Source of the DNA: Cristatella mucedo
Lineage: Eukaryota; Bryozoa; Phylactolaemata; Cristatellidae
Assembly (NCBI GenBank): GCA_009760855.2
Contig: WPIO01000109.1
Coordinates: 1,140,501-1,204,500, forward strand
Direction of reading: 5' to 3'
Length of the DNA stretch: 64,000 nucleotides
Part shown: positions 11,268 through 22,832 of the stretch, piece after piece
How the letters are laid out: each line of letters starts with the position of its first letter
Numbering within the stretch: position 1 is the first letter of the stretch
Made by a program: the position numbers and the translations under genes
The notes under the pieces: model-generated
What the model saw: only the letters and a program-made list of their open reading frames with translations
Databases searched by the model: none
Told to the model about the DNA's origin: nothing

Positions 11268-11983
11268 TGCATGTGTGACATCCCTTCCTGACTTATGTAA
11301 CTCACAGCTTGCTGGATTTCCGGCACATGCAATCTGGCAATTACAGCTTGTGCAAAACTCTGCAGCTAGGCTTGTCAGTCGTGAGCTTCGCAGTTGCCGC
11401 ATCGCACCACTTTTCACTGACCTGCAATGGCTACCAGTCAAGCAACTGATCGAGTTCAAGCCTTTATCATCACTTTTAGGTCACTTTATTCTTGTGGCCT
11501 ATCGCTCTGATCTAGTCCCCCACCGGGCCAATTACGTACTACCAAATTTTCGGAATCCAATAGTTTACCATTACCTCGTACGAACCTCAAATCATTTGGA
11601 GACCGTGCATTAAGTTCGTACGCTCCCAAAGCCTGGAACTCCCTCCCGACCTGCTTCAGACCATCCCCTTACCTGACCACATTTAAAAAGAAATTAAAAA
11701 CACACCAATTTAGGACAGCATTTAGTGGGTCCTTGTGAGCCGTCCTTCATTTGCTCATGGGTGCTGACACTGTGCATGCTGCCACTAACCACATTTGCAT
11801 GCTGACCCTGTGCATGTTACCCCTAACCATGTTACTCATTTTATTCGTTTGTCAAGCATGATTTTACTCACCATTCAATTGCATTTCCTTCTGCAGCAAT
11901 GTAGAGCACCTAGAGAGAGAGAGAGAGATTAAGTTCTCTGAGGGCACATTATCAAGTGCATTATTATTATTATTATTATTATA
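11268..11983 (+). pseudogene. LINE-B, 5'-truncated copy (C-terminus and tail)
   Basis: The copy begins at the RT-distal region encoding SRLDFCNS and CAIRRLQLVQNSAARLV, and runs through the C-terminal domain. It then reads the 3' UTR and finishes with CTCTGAGGGCACATTATC and an (ATT)n run at 11961-11983. It is the usual 5'-truncated product of target-primed reverse transcription. One frame (11275-11613) is open for 112 codons, then breaks. Confidence 0.8.
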
Positions 11984-11989
11984 TCCCAA

Positions 11990-13740
11990 TCAAAAAAGAC
12001 AACAAGTCCTTTGGACTTTGTTCCCACTGTCCTCCTCATACTATGCATTGATCTGCTGCTGCCATGCATAGCTAAAACAGTTAATATGCTATTAGCCTCA
12101 GGTCATGTCCCAGCACCTTTCAAAAAAGCTGTAGTTAGGCAACTTCTCAAGAAAGCAACACTAGCCCAAGTGAACTTGAACAACTACAGCCCAGTCTCTC
12201 TTTGACGGTTCCTATCAGACACTGGAATTAGTCGTGGCAGACCAGCTGACCTCATATATTGAAACTTAAAACCTCACTGACAAGTTTCAGTCTGGCACTA
12301 GAGCTAATCACTCCACAGAATCAGCATCACTTAGCTTGCACAAAAACCTACTTAGGAGTGCAGACGTAGGTGGAGTGTATCTGCTTGTTTTGCTCGATCT
12401 TTCGACAGCTTTTGTCAGAAAGTTCTTTAAGATTGCCTCTCATCTCGCCTGGGCATCACCGGCACTGCTCTGCAGTGGTTCAGGTTCTATTTCAGTGGGA
12501 GACTCCAGAGTATTGAAGTGAATGGACAAAGATCATCCGAGGTACCTCTGAAATATGGGGTACCTCAGGGCTCCCCGCTAGGTCCGGTTCTTTTCATGCT
12601 TTATACTCTCCCTCTTGCTGATGGGATTGCCAAGCACAACATAGGCTTTCACTTCTATGCGAACGACACTCAGTTGTACCTTCGCTTTGATCGCTCCCAG
12701 CCTTCGAAGCACCTCAAATTCTCTCAACTCACTTGCTGAATGTATTGGTGACATCCGCAAATGTATGGTAGCAAATTTTCTAAAACTAAACTGTTATATA
12801 ACTAACTTACTAGTTATGAGAAAACCCAGTACGATTCAGAAATTGGAAAGGCTGACACTCGAATTTGGCTTTGCCAGCATACTACTTGTTGAATCAGCTG
12901 GAAATCTAGGTGTCACGTTCTGATGCGAACTCTCGTTATACGACCTCATCAGCACCCCGATCAAGTCTGTCTACTTTCAGCTACGTAATACTACTGAAAT
13001 TCGGGCTTGTTTAGATAAGAACACCACGTCCAAGTTGGTCCGTGCCTTCGTGACATCCCGACTCAACTTCTGCAACTCACTGCTTACTGGCCTACCAGCA
13101 TGTGCAATCAGGCGACTGCAGCTGGTGCAAAACTCCTCAGCTCGGCTTGTCTGTCGTGAGAGCCGCAGTTGCCACATTACTCCACTTTTCGCCGAGCTGC
13201 ACTGGCTAACAGTCAAGCAATGGATTGACTTCAAGCTTTTGTTGCTCATTTTTAGGTCACTTCATTCTTTGGATCCAGCCTATTTCTCTGATCTACTCCC
13301 TACCAGGCCAAGCATCATACCACCGGCTTTTCGGAAACCAACCGTTCTCCAAAACCTCGTGCACACCTCAAATTCCCTGGAGACTGCGCATTTAGTTCGT
13401 ATGCTCCCAAAGCCTGGAACCCACTGTCGACTTGCGTCTGAACATCACCTGACTTTAGCACGTTGAAAAATAACTTAAAAACACACCTATTTAGGACAGT
13501 ATTCTGTGGATCCCCGTGCCTCTTCCTTCATAAACCTTTGTGCACTGACACTGTGCATGCTGCCACTAACCACTCTTGCATGCTGACTCTGTGCATTCTG
13601 CCCTTAATCATGTAATTTATATTGTTTAACAAGAATAATATTATTCACCATTTAATCTATTTCCCTTTGCAGCAAATATAAAGCGCCTAGAAAGTGGCAG
13701 ATTTCTCCTACAGAGCTTTATCAAGTGCATTATTAGTAAT
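11990..13740 (+). pseudogene. LINE-B, 5'-truncated copy from the RT N-terminus
   Basis: This copy starts immediately behind the (ATT)n tail of the previous one. It begins in the RT N-terminal region (PTVLL, LLPC), continues through SGHVPAPFKKAVV, a damaged LLDLSTAF motif, VPQGSPLGPVLF and the active-site region. There YADD reads YAND (about 12657-12668), so one catalytic Asp is lost. The C-terminal domain (13035-13466) and tail (to 13740) follow. At least four frame changes separate the segments. It is a dead copy. Confidence 0.8.
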
Positions 13741-13744
13741 AATA

Positions 13745-15170
13745 TTACCATTAGACTTGCAGCTGTTTTCGCAGCCAGATGCAGTGGCCTTTTCGTTTTT
13801 TTAGCCCAGCCAAAAGGGAATTACAATAATCAAACCAAGACAAAAACTAAGGAGCTAATTAAATCTAGTTTCTGCTAGATATTTTGGAAGAAGGCTATAA
13901 TCATAGATAGGGATCTGTTTCGATTGCTAGCTGTAAAAGCAGTCTCCTGAATGAAGCTTTTAAAATGTAGGCAGCTGTCGAAAATTTCTCCTAAATTGTG
14001 AGCACCTGTTATGGTCGTACAATAGCATCGCCTATTAGACCTGCAAAGCCTCCCAATCCAACCACAGACTTAGGATACCCTAAAAGCAGTAGTTGAGTTT
14101 TAATATTATTTAGTTTTAAGACATTTTTGGACATCCAGGATTGAATGTCGGCAAGGCAAGCATTCATTTTATCAGTTGCTGCAGCAAATTCCGACGGTTT
14201 TAATGGTAAATACAGCTGAGTATCCTCAGCATAAAAGTGATATAATATCCCACGAGCCTTCATAATATTTCTCGGGGATTGAGTATACATGGAGAACAAC
14301 AAGAGACCGAGGACGGATCCTTGTGAACTTCAGAGGTGAGCCGTCACCCGTGTGAGACCTGACCCCACACGCCACGGATTGAATAAAATCAGACAAGTAT
14401 GTTTTAAACCATGCCAGTGTCTGGTCAGCTAGACCGATCGTTGTTCTCAATCGTACAATTCGGGCATCGTAATCAAGGTGTCGAAGGCAGCCGATAGATC
14501 TAGCAGAGATAGGGTAGTGACGTCCAATCATCATTACCACATAGAATGCCATTGTTTCTATTAGGGAGACAAGTTGCAGTGGAGTGCTGCCTCTTGAATC
14601 CTGATTAAGGTGTTTCTGATATTCAATTATCTTCCATATGTGAAACCGGTTGCTTCGCGACAATTTGTTTTAAGAATGTTTGTCGAAAAAGGATGAAGGG
14701 GAAATGAACAATAGTTTGCAAGAACTTTTGTATCTAATCCAGGCTTTTTAAGTATCGGTCTAACGATTGCCGATTTGAAGGGCTTGAGGAGGACACCTTT
14801 TCCAAAGAGGTATTACAAATCTCGGTTATGGCAGGGCTATGTCCGTCAGCCTGTGAAGACCACAGAGATGATGGCATAGGGTCTTCAAGAGACGAGCTCT
14901 TTTTACTAGACCTTTCTAAGGCAGCCACATCACATGCAGAAACCTCGGAAAACCACTTAAGGGAGGTCACAGGTTGCGATTCCACAATTGCTGTACCCGG
15001 AGGGGGCTTTATAAAGGCATGAATGTGCACAGTGCTCTCATTAAAGAACAGTAAACACTTTTCGGCTCAGCCGTTAATATATGGGGAGTCAGACCTCTCA
15101 GCATCGACCAATACATTTTTCACAGTTTTACCAATCTATTTATGGTCCGACTGGCAGGATATCAATTGAC
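13745..15170 (-). pseudogene. LINE-A, RT-containing fragment
   Basis: Reverse-strand frames 15030-14734, 14663-14226 and 14302-14009 match, in order, the linker, the RT palm and the post-palm part of the full LINE-A copy at 44514-46826. The active site reads YAED instead of YADD, so an Asp is replaced. The 3' third of the element is missing, since the LINE-B tail at 13740 abuts the truncation. A gap near 14480-14580 removes part of the AFDTIDH motif region. Confidence 0.75.
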
Positions 15171-15774
15171 TGCAAAATATACTGGGACTTAAGTCAGTGG
15201 CACTTTGTACAAGAGACCAGAGTGCTCTGCTTCAGGATGCTAACAAGTGGTGGCAACATGAAGCACGAGGCAGATACCTCAGACTAGGAATGCAGCTGTG
15301 TCAACAAGAACTGCTGCCATCGTCACAGACAGGGAGACTGGAAGGCTAACAAAAGTAATCCACACACCTTATTTTGTCTTTAGGAACAACGAGTCACTCG
15401 AGCTGCACTAGCATAGGCACGTGGCATGGATTGACAGCTGATTGAGGGGAGAGCAGAGCCTGTGAAGGGTGGCAGTCGAAGAATCTGATTCCGGAAGACC
15501 TAGCGATCTACTGCCTGGCTGACCAAGCCTATTAGGGACTACTTCTATGAACGATTATGTCTAGGAGTGACTACACCGATTAGAGGCCAGACCAGCTGTA
15601 GCACACAGGAAAGCCAACTTTCTGGATTGGTAACTGGAGCAGCAGTATCAGAATGCTTCGGCTTTAGCCCCTAGTACAGCTCGTTGCAAGCATGCCAGCC
15701 GGTGGGCAAATTCGTGAGTCATGTTCGCCGATCAAGATATGCAGATTATACCCAGTGTTTAATATAATTCATTT
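15171..15774. other. Unidentified sequence with scattered short frames
   Basis: No frame is open for long. Some forward stretches, such as the one around 15300-15400, look like eroded coding sequence, but I recognise no family. It may be remnant transposon DNA. Confidence 0.3.
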
Positions 15775-15925
15775 AATACAACCCATTTGTATAGCGCCCC
15801 AAGAGAACTTAATCTCTATTCAGGCGCTTCACATATGTGGTGGGGCTCGAGCCCACGACTTCAGTCAGACCTTAATCGTGGCGAGCACCTTAACCACTAC
15901 ACCAAACCAGCTCGACGAATGGACA
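15775..15925 (-). mobile_element. SINE-A: tRNA-derived SINE with LINE-B-like tail
   Basis: On the reverse strand the unit starts with GCTGGTTTGGTGTAGTGGTT, whose TGGTGTAGTGGTTAAGG part is an RNA polymerase III A box of tRNA type. About 35 bases later comes a B box, GGCTCGAGCCC. The rest (AAGCGCCTGAATAGAGATTA, then TCTTGGGGCGCTATACAAAT) parallels the 3' end of LINE-B. SINEs of this type are copied by the LINE whose tail they share. A second clear copy lies at 52440-52585. Confidence 0.8.
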
Positions 15926-16254
15926 CCGATGAGACAGCTGAGCTGAAGCAGTATTACCAAGTGCTGTCAGCGCAGACTCAATGGCTGCCGAGTACCAGCC
16001 GAATAAACTCGATTGGTCAACGTGGGCTCCGGCTACAAAAAGCCGGGACAAACTAGAGAGAAGCACTCTGCTTCTCAGGTCTCTAGATGTGCACAGAAAC
16101 CACTGCCTGTACCTGTCCAACCGACCTGAGCCTGCAGGCCGAACCGAGGCAGAGGCCCCTCCCTACATTACAGCCAGGCAATTACCTGCCATCATCATTC
16201 ACATGAAAGGAATTCGCACAGCAGCGATGGCCACTACTTCCAGTGCGTCCAGAT

Positions 16255-17175
16255 GAGCCAGCCGAGCCAATCCAGAAATTGAAAATGTTGAATATCAAAA
16301 TCTGCACAGCCAGCACATGTCCAGTTGAAACTGTAGGTAATCTATGTATCCTGCTTCAAAGTGGCCTTTCATTAGGCGACTACATTAGCCCCACTGTCAA
16401 ATCTGCCGACGTTCAGCTTTATAAAATTGCTGACATTCGGACTTGCTTAGACACGGATAATAGGTCTAAATTGGTCCACACACTTGCGACATCTCGCATT
16501 GACTTCTGTAACTCACTGCTGGATGGTCTACCAGCATGTGCAATCAGGCGTTTATCGCTGCTGCTTTACTCTGCAGCAACGCTAGTCTGTCGTGAGCTTC
16601 GCAGTTGCCATAATGCACCACTTCTCGCCGACCTGCTTTGGCTCACAGAGAAGTAGCTCATCGATCTCAAACTTATGTCACTCACTTTTCAGCCCCTGTT
16701 ATCTTCGGCTCCAAAAAAGCTAATACATTTACTTCACCGGGCTAAGCACCGTACCACTACCTTTTGAGAATCCAATCGTGTGCCTTGTATGAACCTTAAA
16801 TTATTTGTACGCCAGGCTTTTAGTTAGCATGTATTCGGAGCCTGGAACTCTCTTCAACTGCCGTTACAACGTCCACGTACTTGACAATATTTAAAAAGGA
16901 ACGTAAAAACGTATCGATGTATCACATATTAGTGTATTCACGTAATTCGTCCTTGGTGTGGTATTGCATGTTGACACTTGTATATTCTGGCACTTATCAG
17001 ATTTGAATGCTGACCCTGTGCATGTCACCTCTGAACATGCTTGCTTTGGTTGAGCTTGCTACCAACCGCTATACATTCAATCGTCCTTCCTTTGCAGCAA
17101 ATGTACAATGCCTAAAAGGAGATTTGAGTTGTTTGACGGTGTAATTACAAATATTGTATTTTCTTCATTATTATA
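16255..17175 (+). pseudogene. LINE-B, old 5'-truncated copy
   Basis: From the QKLK segment after the RT palm, the copy runs through LSLGDYISPTVKSADVQLY, ATSRIDFCNSLLDGLPACA and the C-terminal domain, then the 3' UTR. It ends with a weak terminal motif near 17100-17165. The first part is open (16243-16656), then stops accumulate. It is more diverged than the copies at 22.8 and 18 kb. Confidence 0.7.
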
Positions 17176-17989
17176 AAGGTAGCAACCGAGAGATTCACGG
17201 AATTACCTCGCCTCAGTAAGAACTAACCGGTTGACAGTGTAAATGTGTTTGGGCTTGGTGAAGCTTATTCGTCTGGGTGCTTGTAACAATACGCAATACA
17301 TGGCTGTCTTTAAGCAGGTACATGCAATGCTGAGTATTCAAAATAGGAGTCAGCTACGAGTAAGTTAGCACTTTTCATTATAAAATTGTGTTGAATGCTA
17401 AAAATCGATCATATCATTTGATGAAGAAGTTAGCAGCCAAGTTGCACCTTGCATGCTGCACCACCTGCTTCTACTGTAGACTGGTCGTCCATAATGAAAG
17501 CTTATCAACTAAAAAGATTGCTCCGGCTTACAGTGAAGCCTAAACAATGAGCAAATATAATAGCGAAAATGTAAGAAAACAGGAAACTATCTAGCAGCTA
17601 ATACTTTTATTGATACAATGGAGAATGTTTCTGGAGGATTGCACTATGCACAGGTAATTTACACTCAATAATTTCATCCATCAAAACCAACTAATGTATA
17701 TAGAGTCGACTAGGCTTATAAGAATTCGCCTGGGCCGGCAAAAGGCCATTCTTACAGGCCGAGTGTTGCTATGGATGGAATGAGACTACAGCTAGAGTAA
17801 ATCCATACTTGTAACTGCTATTCCGAAATCTAAGTGTTCCAGTATCCGATATTCTTGTGTGCAGAGTTGACTGAATGGCCCACCTGTAAATTTTAAAATC
17901 CAAAATTAGAAGTACTTAATATTTACAAAATTAAAGATCGAACAATCCCATAGATTGATAACCTAGTTTTTCTATATCCGGCTCTTTTA
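17176..17989. other. No recognisable gene
   Basis: AT-rich sequence without coding potential, tandem repeats or repeat matches that I could detect elsewhere in the window. Confidence 0.4.
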
Positions 17990-19092
17990 GCGGTTTATAC
18001 TCTCCCTCTTGCTGATGTGATTGCCAAGCACAATCTAATTTCACTTCTATGCGGATGACACTCAGTTGTATCTTTGCTTTGATCCCTCCCAGCCTTCAAG
18101 CACCTCAAATTCTCTCAACTCACTTGCTGCATGTATTGATTACATCCACACAAGGATGGCAGCAAATTTTCTAACACTAAATGATGATAAAACTAACTTA
18201 CTAGTTATGGGCAAACCCAGAGTGATTCATAAATTGGAAAGGCTGAAGCTCGAAAATGGCTCTGCCACGATATCTCCAGTTGAATCGGCTCGAAATCTAA
18301 GTGTCATATTTCAAAGCAATCTCTCGTTAGACGACCATATCAGCTCCATAGTCAAATCTGCCTATGTTCAGCTTCATCGCATTGCTAAAATTTGGGCTTG
18401 TTTTGATGAGGATACCACGTCCAAGTTGGTCCGTGCACTCGTGACATACCATCTCAATTTTTTCAACTTACGGCTCGCTGGCCTACTGCGATCAGGCGAT
18501 TGCAGCTGGTGCAAAACTTTGCAGCTAGGCTTGTCTGGCGTGAGCATCGCAGTTGTTACATTACTCCACTTCTCGCCGACCTGCACTGGCTACCAGTCAA
18601 GCAGTGGATTGACTAAAAGGTTTTGTCGCTCACTTTTAGGTCACGTCATTCTATGGCTCCAGCCTATCTTTCAGATATACTACCCCATCAGGCCAAGCAT
18701 CGTACCACCCACTTTTCGGAATCTAACATTCTAGAAATACCTCGTACAAACCTCAAATCCTTTGGAGATCGTGCATTTAGCTCGTATGCTCCCAAAGCCT
18801 GGAACTCCCTCCCGACCTGCGTCAGAACATCCCCCGACCTGACCACATTTAAAAAGAATTAAAAAACACACCTACTTAGGACAGCATTTAGTGGGTCCCT
18901 GTGATTCGTCCTTGATGTGCTTATGCTTACTGACACTGTGCATGCTGCCACTAACCACATTTGCATGCTGACCCTGAGCATGTCACCCCTAACCATGTTA
19001 TTCATTTTGTTTATCAAACATCATTTTACTCACCATTCCTTTGCATTTCCCTTTGCTGCAAATTTAAAGCGCCTAGAGAGAGATTGTAACGT
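17990..19092 (+). pseudogene. LINE-B, 5'-truncated copy (post-palm and C-terminus)
   Basis: It begins just before the active site (TATACTCTCCCTCTTGCTGA, then the CGGATGACACTCAG segment at about 18053). It continues open from 18066 to 18734 (222 codons) through MAANFLTLNDDKTNLLVMGK, SLDDHISSIVKSAYVQLHRI and the C-terminal domain. A small indel near 18050 breaks the YADD frame. After APKAWNSLPTCVRTS (18862) come the 3' UTR and the start of the terminal motif. The (ATT)n tail is absent because a reverse LINE-A end abuts at 19093. Confidence 0.8.
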
Positions 19093-19655
19093 ATCTCCGT
19101 CTGTAACTCCACAAAGTCATAAAGACCATGCGGGTGTTAAGCAGGAGAGTTTTGTATAGCCCACTCACAGCTTAAGCGGCTTTCGGTACACACTCGGTAC
19201 CCAGCAGACTTCGTCTCACGCAACAAAGAGAAAGTGGGAAGCATAGCAGAGTCAGGAGAGCAGTTGAGGTAGTGAGTAGCATAGATGTAGCAGTTCAGGA
19301 CCACTGAAAAAGATGTGCCATAGTCGGCAGTAAGAGAGTAGTTGTCGTTGTGCGAGAATTGTGGAAGCGAGTTCCACAGTCTAGGACCTGCAGAGCTAAA
19401 GCTTCTGTCGCCAACTGTCTTTAAGCAGAGGAATGGGACAGCTAATTTATTGTCCACACAGGACGTCAGGGCACGAACAGGCTGAAACTGATGCAGCAGT
19501 TCAGCTAGGTACGTAGGAGCCAAGTCGTGGCTGGCCTTGTGGGTTAGCATAAGAAGTTTGCTCTGTATCCTTTGCTCAACCGGCAACCATCCTAGCTCTT
19601 TCAGCAAAGGAGACACGTGCTCAAACCGCTGGAACTTTAAACGCTTAGAATTTAC
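19093..19655 (-). pseudogene. LINE-A, 3'-terminal fragment
   Basis: On the reverse strand, 19616-19137 encodes the LINE-A C-terminal region, open for 159 codons (LGWLPVEQRIQSKLLMLTHK, FLCLKTVGDRSFSSAGPRLW). It is nearly identical to the same part of the copy at 44514-44990. The 3' UTR end lies at 19093, fused tail-to-tail with the LINE-B copy. The 5' truncation is near 19650. Confidence 0.85.
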
Positions 19656-20286
19656 GCCCTACAGAAGGAACGATTTAGGTTCTACACGCAGATCGGTGAC
19701 GAGTGCTACGCCCTATTCGTATGTTACCTTCTGCCTGTCAATAACGACAAGTTTATGTCTTAATTCCACTAGAGCAGGGGTGACCAACACCTGGCCCGCA
19801 GGCTACAACCCGGCCTGCCGAGGTTTTCTATCCTGCCCGAAACGTTATCCGACAAATATTTGTACAAGATTATGTCTTAATTCCACTAGAGCAACATTCA
19901 CCGAAATCCTTTATAAAATATACTGTGCTTTACGCTCTTTATTTTTATAGATTTCTGGCCAAGCCCAGCTAACATAAAAATCTTATAGACCTTAGACTCC
20001 ATCATGTAAATACTTGCAGGTACCGCCACCCAGTTGAAAATCCTAGCTCTACTTCTGGTTACATGGTGACACGTAAATTGTACCTTGTCAAAATGAATAT
20101 ATTATTTAGATTAACATGCCCAGTGCCAGAACGTATAGGCACACAAAGGAGACATGACTAGGACCCAGCAAATACCTCTAGGAACAGGTGAATTTTAAGC
20201 TTTTGGTAATGTCGTGAAGTCGCAGGGGGGAAGTTGTGACGTCAGTTTAAAATGGGTTACCAGCTTGGGAAGCGTATGAACTAAAG
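19640..20286 (-). repeat. Unit R1, inverted copy
   Basis: Reversed, this matches about 515-1045. It is interrupted by the hAT-like fragment at 19775-19863 and ends exactly where the larger hAT element starts (20287). In the un-inserted copy R1 continues leftwards from about 521, so the hAT terminus marks a break in this copy. Confidence 0.65.
19775..19863. mobile_element. Short hAT-like fragment in R1
   Basis: It begins with CAGGGGTGACCAACACCTGG, the type of terminus typical of hAT transposons. It is bounded by 28-bp direct repeats (19747-19774 and 19864-19891, one mismatch). A hAT target duplication should be 8 bp, so the longer repeat is unusual. A related piece lies reversed at 25200-25256. 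The uninserted site is at about 905-935. Confidence 0.6.
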
Positions 20287-22497
20287 CAGGGGTGTCCAAC
20301 CTTTTTGCGATGGAGAGCCACATTTTAAAAATGTATAAGGTCCGGGGGCCACATGTAAACTGGCGTAGTTGACCACATCAAAAAATAAGATCGTAATTTA
20401 GTATGACTATTACTATTATACTTAACAAATAAAACGATATGCAATAGTATTGTTTAGCATAATTATAATTAAAAATAATAAATAATAAAAATTTAATCGT
20501 GTCTCCTGGAAAATAATTCGATAGATATTATGAAAAATCTTTTACTTTTGGATTTTATTTTGATAACATGAAGACAGAAACTTGTAAAACTTACAAAATT
20601 ACATGACAAGGACTCACATAATAATAATGTCTTCGGATTAATTAAATGCCACAGGTATTCAATGTCTTCTGCACTGCAGGCATCAATGAGATATTTGACA
20701 TTGTTTCTGTTTGCATAAAAAGTCGACATCTGCTGCAACAGTGGATGCGGCAATTCTATGGATTCCTGATAAATGTTCATCTGTGAGAACGGATCGAGTC
20801 TTTGTTTTCTCATTTTTCAGATTGAAAAAAGCTGTTCACAGCAATATGTGCTGCCAGAAAGTGCAATATACCTGCGAGCATTTTTGGCTATTTTAGGAAA
20901 AGACTCTGATGAAACATACTGCTTGTAAAAGGTAACAAGGTCATGCTGATCAAAAGCAGTTTTTAAATTGCTGTCATTATGAATGTCGATGAGTTCGAGT
21001 TGAAACTCATCAGGTGCATCATAAGGATTGATATTAAGTGGATTACTAATCCTTTTCATGTCATCCTCATGTTGTTGGAAATCCTGAAACCTCTCTTCAA
21101 ATTCATCAACAAGTTTGCTAACAAGAGTGGAGTACTTCATATGAGCCAGCGTTTCAGGCGATCTTGTTGCTAGCGGTGTGAAATGTAACAGTTTCTTTTG
21201 ATCAAAGTGTTTCCGGAGAAGTTTCAGCTTTTGCACAAACGCGACAACACACTCATACATTTTATGGACCAGTTGAACTTTACCTTGGAGTTTGACATTA
21301 AGATCTGCAAGATGTTTGGTCATGTCCACCTGAAAAGGCAAGTCATTCAACCACTGCTGATCATCCAGGAAGCCAATATATTTTCCCTTTTCTGTCATAA
21401 ATGTTTTTATTTCGTCCCGAAGTGACCAAAGCCTGGCTAACGTGCTTGGCCTATTTAGCCAACGGACTTGACTGAAATAAATAACATCGCAATGATCTGA
21501 TCCCAACTCATCAAGGAAAGCCTGAAATTGTCTGTGGTTTAGTGCACGAGACCTTATCACATTGACTGTTGAAACTACATTGTCCATTACATGTTGCATG
21601 CTCAAGACCTTTGCACATAGCTGTTATTGGTAGATGATGCAATGATGACTGACAATTTTGTGAGGTACTAATTTTACCATTAAAGATAAAAATCCATTGT
21701 GTCTATGTCATTGAAGGGGCTCCGTCTGTGGTTAAACCAATCAATTTAGTTTCAGGAAGATTAGATTTTGTGAGGACCCTCTTGACCCAATCCAAAATAT
21801 CCCTCCCCGTTGTTGTGCCTTTCATTGACCAGATATCCAACAGTTCTTCGATAATGACAAACTTTCCTGTTACTCAGAATACAAACACCGACAGTTGAGC
21901 CGTATCGCTATTGTCCCTGCTTTCGTCGAGCGCAAGAAAATACAATTCGCATTATGCAAGTCTTTTAGTGAGACTTTCTTCTATGTTGTATGCGAGCTCG
22001 TCAACTCTTCTCGCAACCGTTTGATGAGAAAGACTGACTTTCTCTACTTCTGACTTCTTTTCTGGACAGACCACACCAGTAAACAGCCTGGGGTATTCTT
22101 TAACAAATTCACCATCGGAAAATGCTTTTTCCGCTTAGCTATAGCTTCAGCTATTAAAATACTTACTTTGGTTGAAGCCTCAGACTTTATGCTGACTGCT
22201 GTAAACAATGACTGTTGTCCGATGGCGCTCTGTTTCAACGAGTTCACGCGATCAATTCGAACTTGACCAGTCAGGCTGTTGTACCCGTCGCCATGCTTTG
22301 TTGAAAAATGTCGCTTGACATTGTACTCCTTGGCAACGGCAATTGTTTCTTGGCATATTAGGCACATTATCCTACCAAAGCATTCCATTACAAAATACTC
22401 TACAGTCCAAGATGCTTTGAAAAGTCTTCCTTCTGCATCAATTTTTCATTTTTTGCTAGTATTCACATTCGCCGCCATTTTCTATGTGAAATAAAAA
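20287..22497 (-). mobile_element. hAT DNA transposon, one end preserved
   Basis: The left end, CAGGGGTGTCCAACCTTTTT, is a canonical hAT terminal inverted repeat. The body carries a broken transposase on the reverse strand. I could not find the matching right terminus or an 8-bp target duplication, so the right end is probably lost. The chosen right boundary is just upstream of the transposase start region. Confidence 0.75.
20493..22388 (-). pseudogene. hAT transposase pseudogene (BED finger, hATC end)
   Basis: The N-terminal frame (22388-22044) has a BED-type zinc finger with Cys9, Cys12, His27 and His32. A middle part (about 21605-22044) is broken. The next frame (21605-20817, 262 codons) contains LQGKVQLVHKMYECVVAF and RYIALSGSTYCCEQLFSI, the latter matching the conserved hATC dimerisation region. 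The last segment continues in another frame to about 20690. Transposases of this group cut and paste the element via terminal repeats. The domestication-prone ZBED/GTF2IRD2/FAM200 relatives share this architecture, but the multiple frame breaks here argue for a dead copy. Confidence 0.8.
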
Positions 22498-22832
22498 AAC
22501 AGATAAGTTACGAATTGATTAATTTATATTTTCTCACGGCAATATGTTAGTATTAGTAATTAAGTTGAGCAATACGCGTTTTTTGAAAAACCTATCTGAC
22601 TGATTCCAGTTCGTGCAGCAGCAGCTGAGAAACGGTTCTTTTTTTCTATCCACAGTGTGAAACAGGTAATTCCGCTTTCGGAAGCGTTATAAATGTGATC
22701 GTAATGGCGCCGCTGTAGCACAGATATATTACCCCTTCACGCCAAAATGTTCACATGAAGGCTAGCAACATAAATCGATTTTTTTACCTTCACGTGAAAA
22801 TAGCCATTCGAACACCTTCATGCTTCATGCCC
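22498..22832. other. Junction sequence with small inverted repeats
   Basis: No coding. Around 22730-22839 the sequence repeats CTTCAC/GTGAAG-type motifs in both orientations (for example CTTCACGTG near 22790 and CACGTGAAG near 22831). It could be the edge of a small inverted-repeat element into which LINE-B was inserted. Confidence 0.3.

Noticed and set aside
15890-15910. Functional tRNA gene
   Set aside because: A and B boxes are present, but the sequence continues into a LINE-like tail and recurs as a repeat, so it is a SINE.
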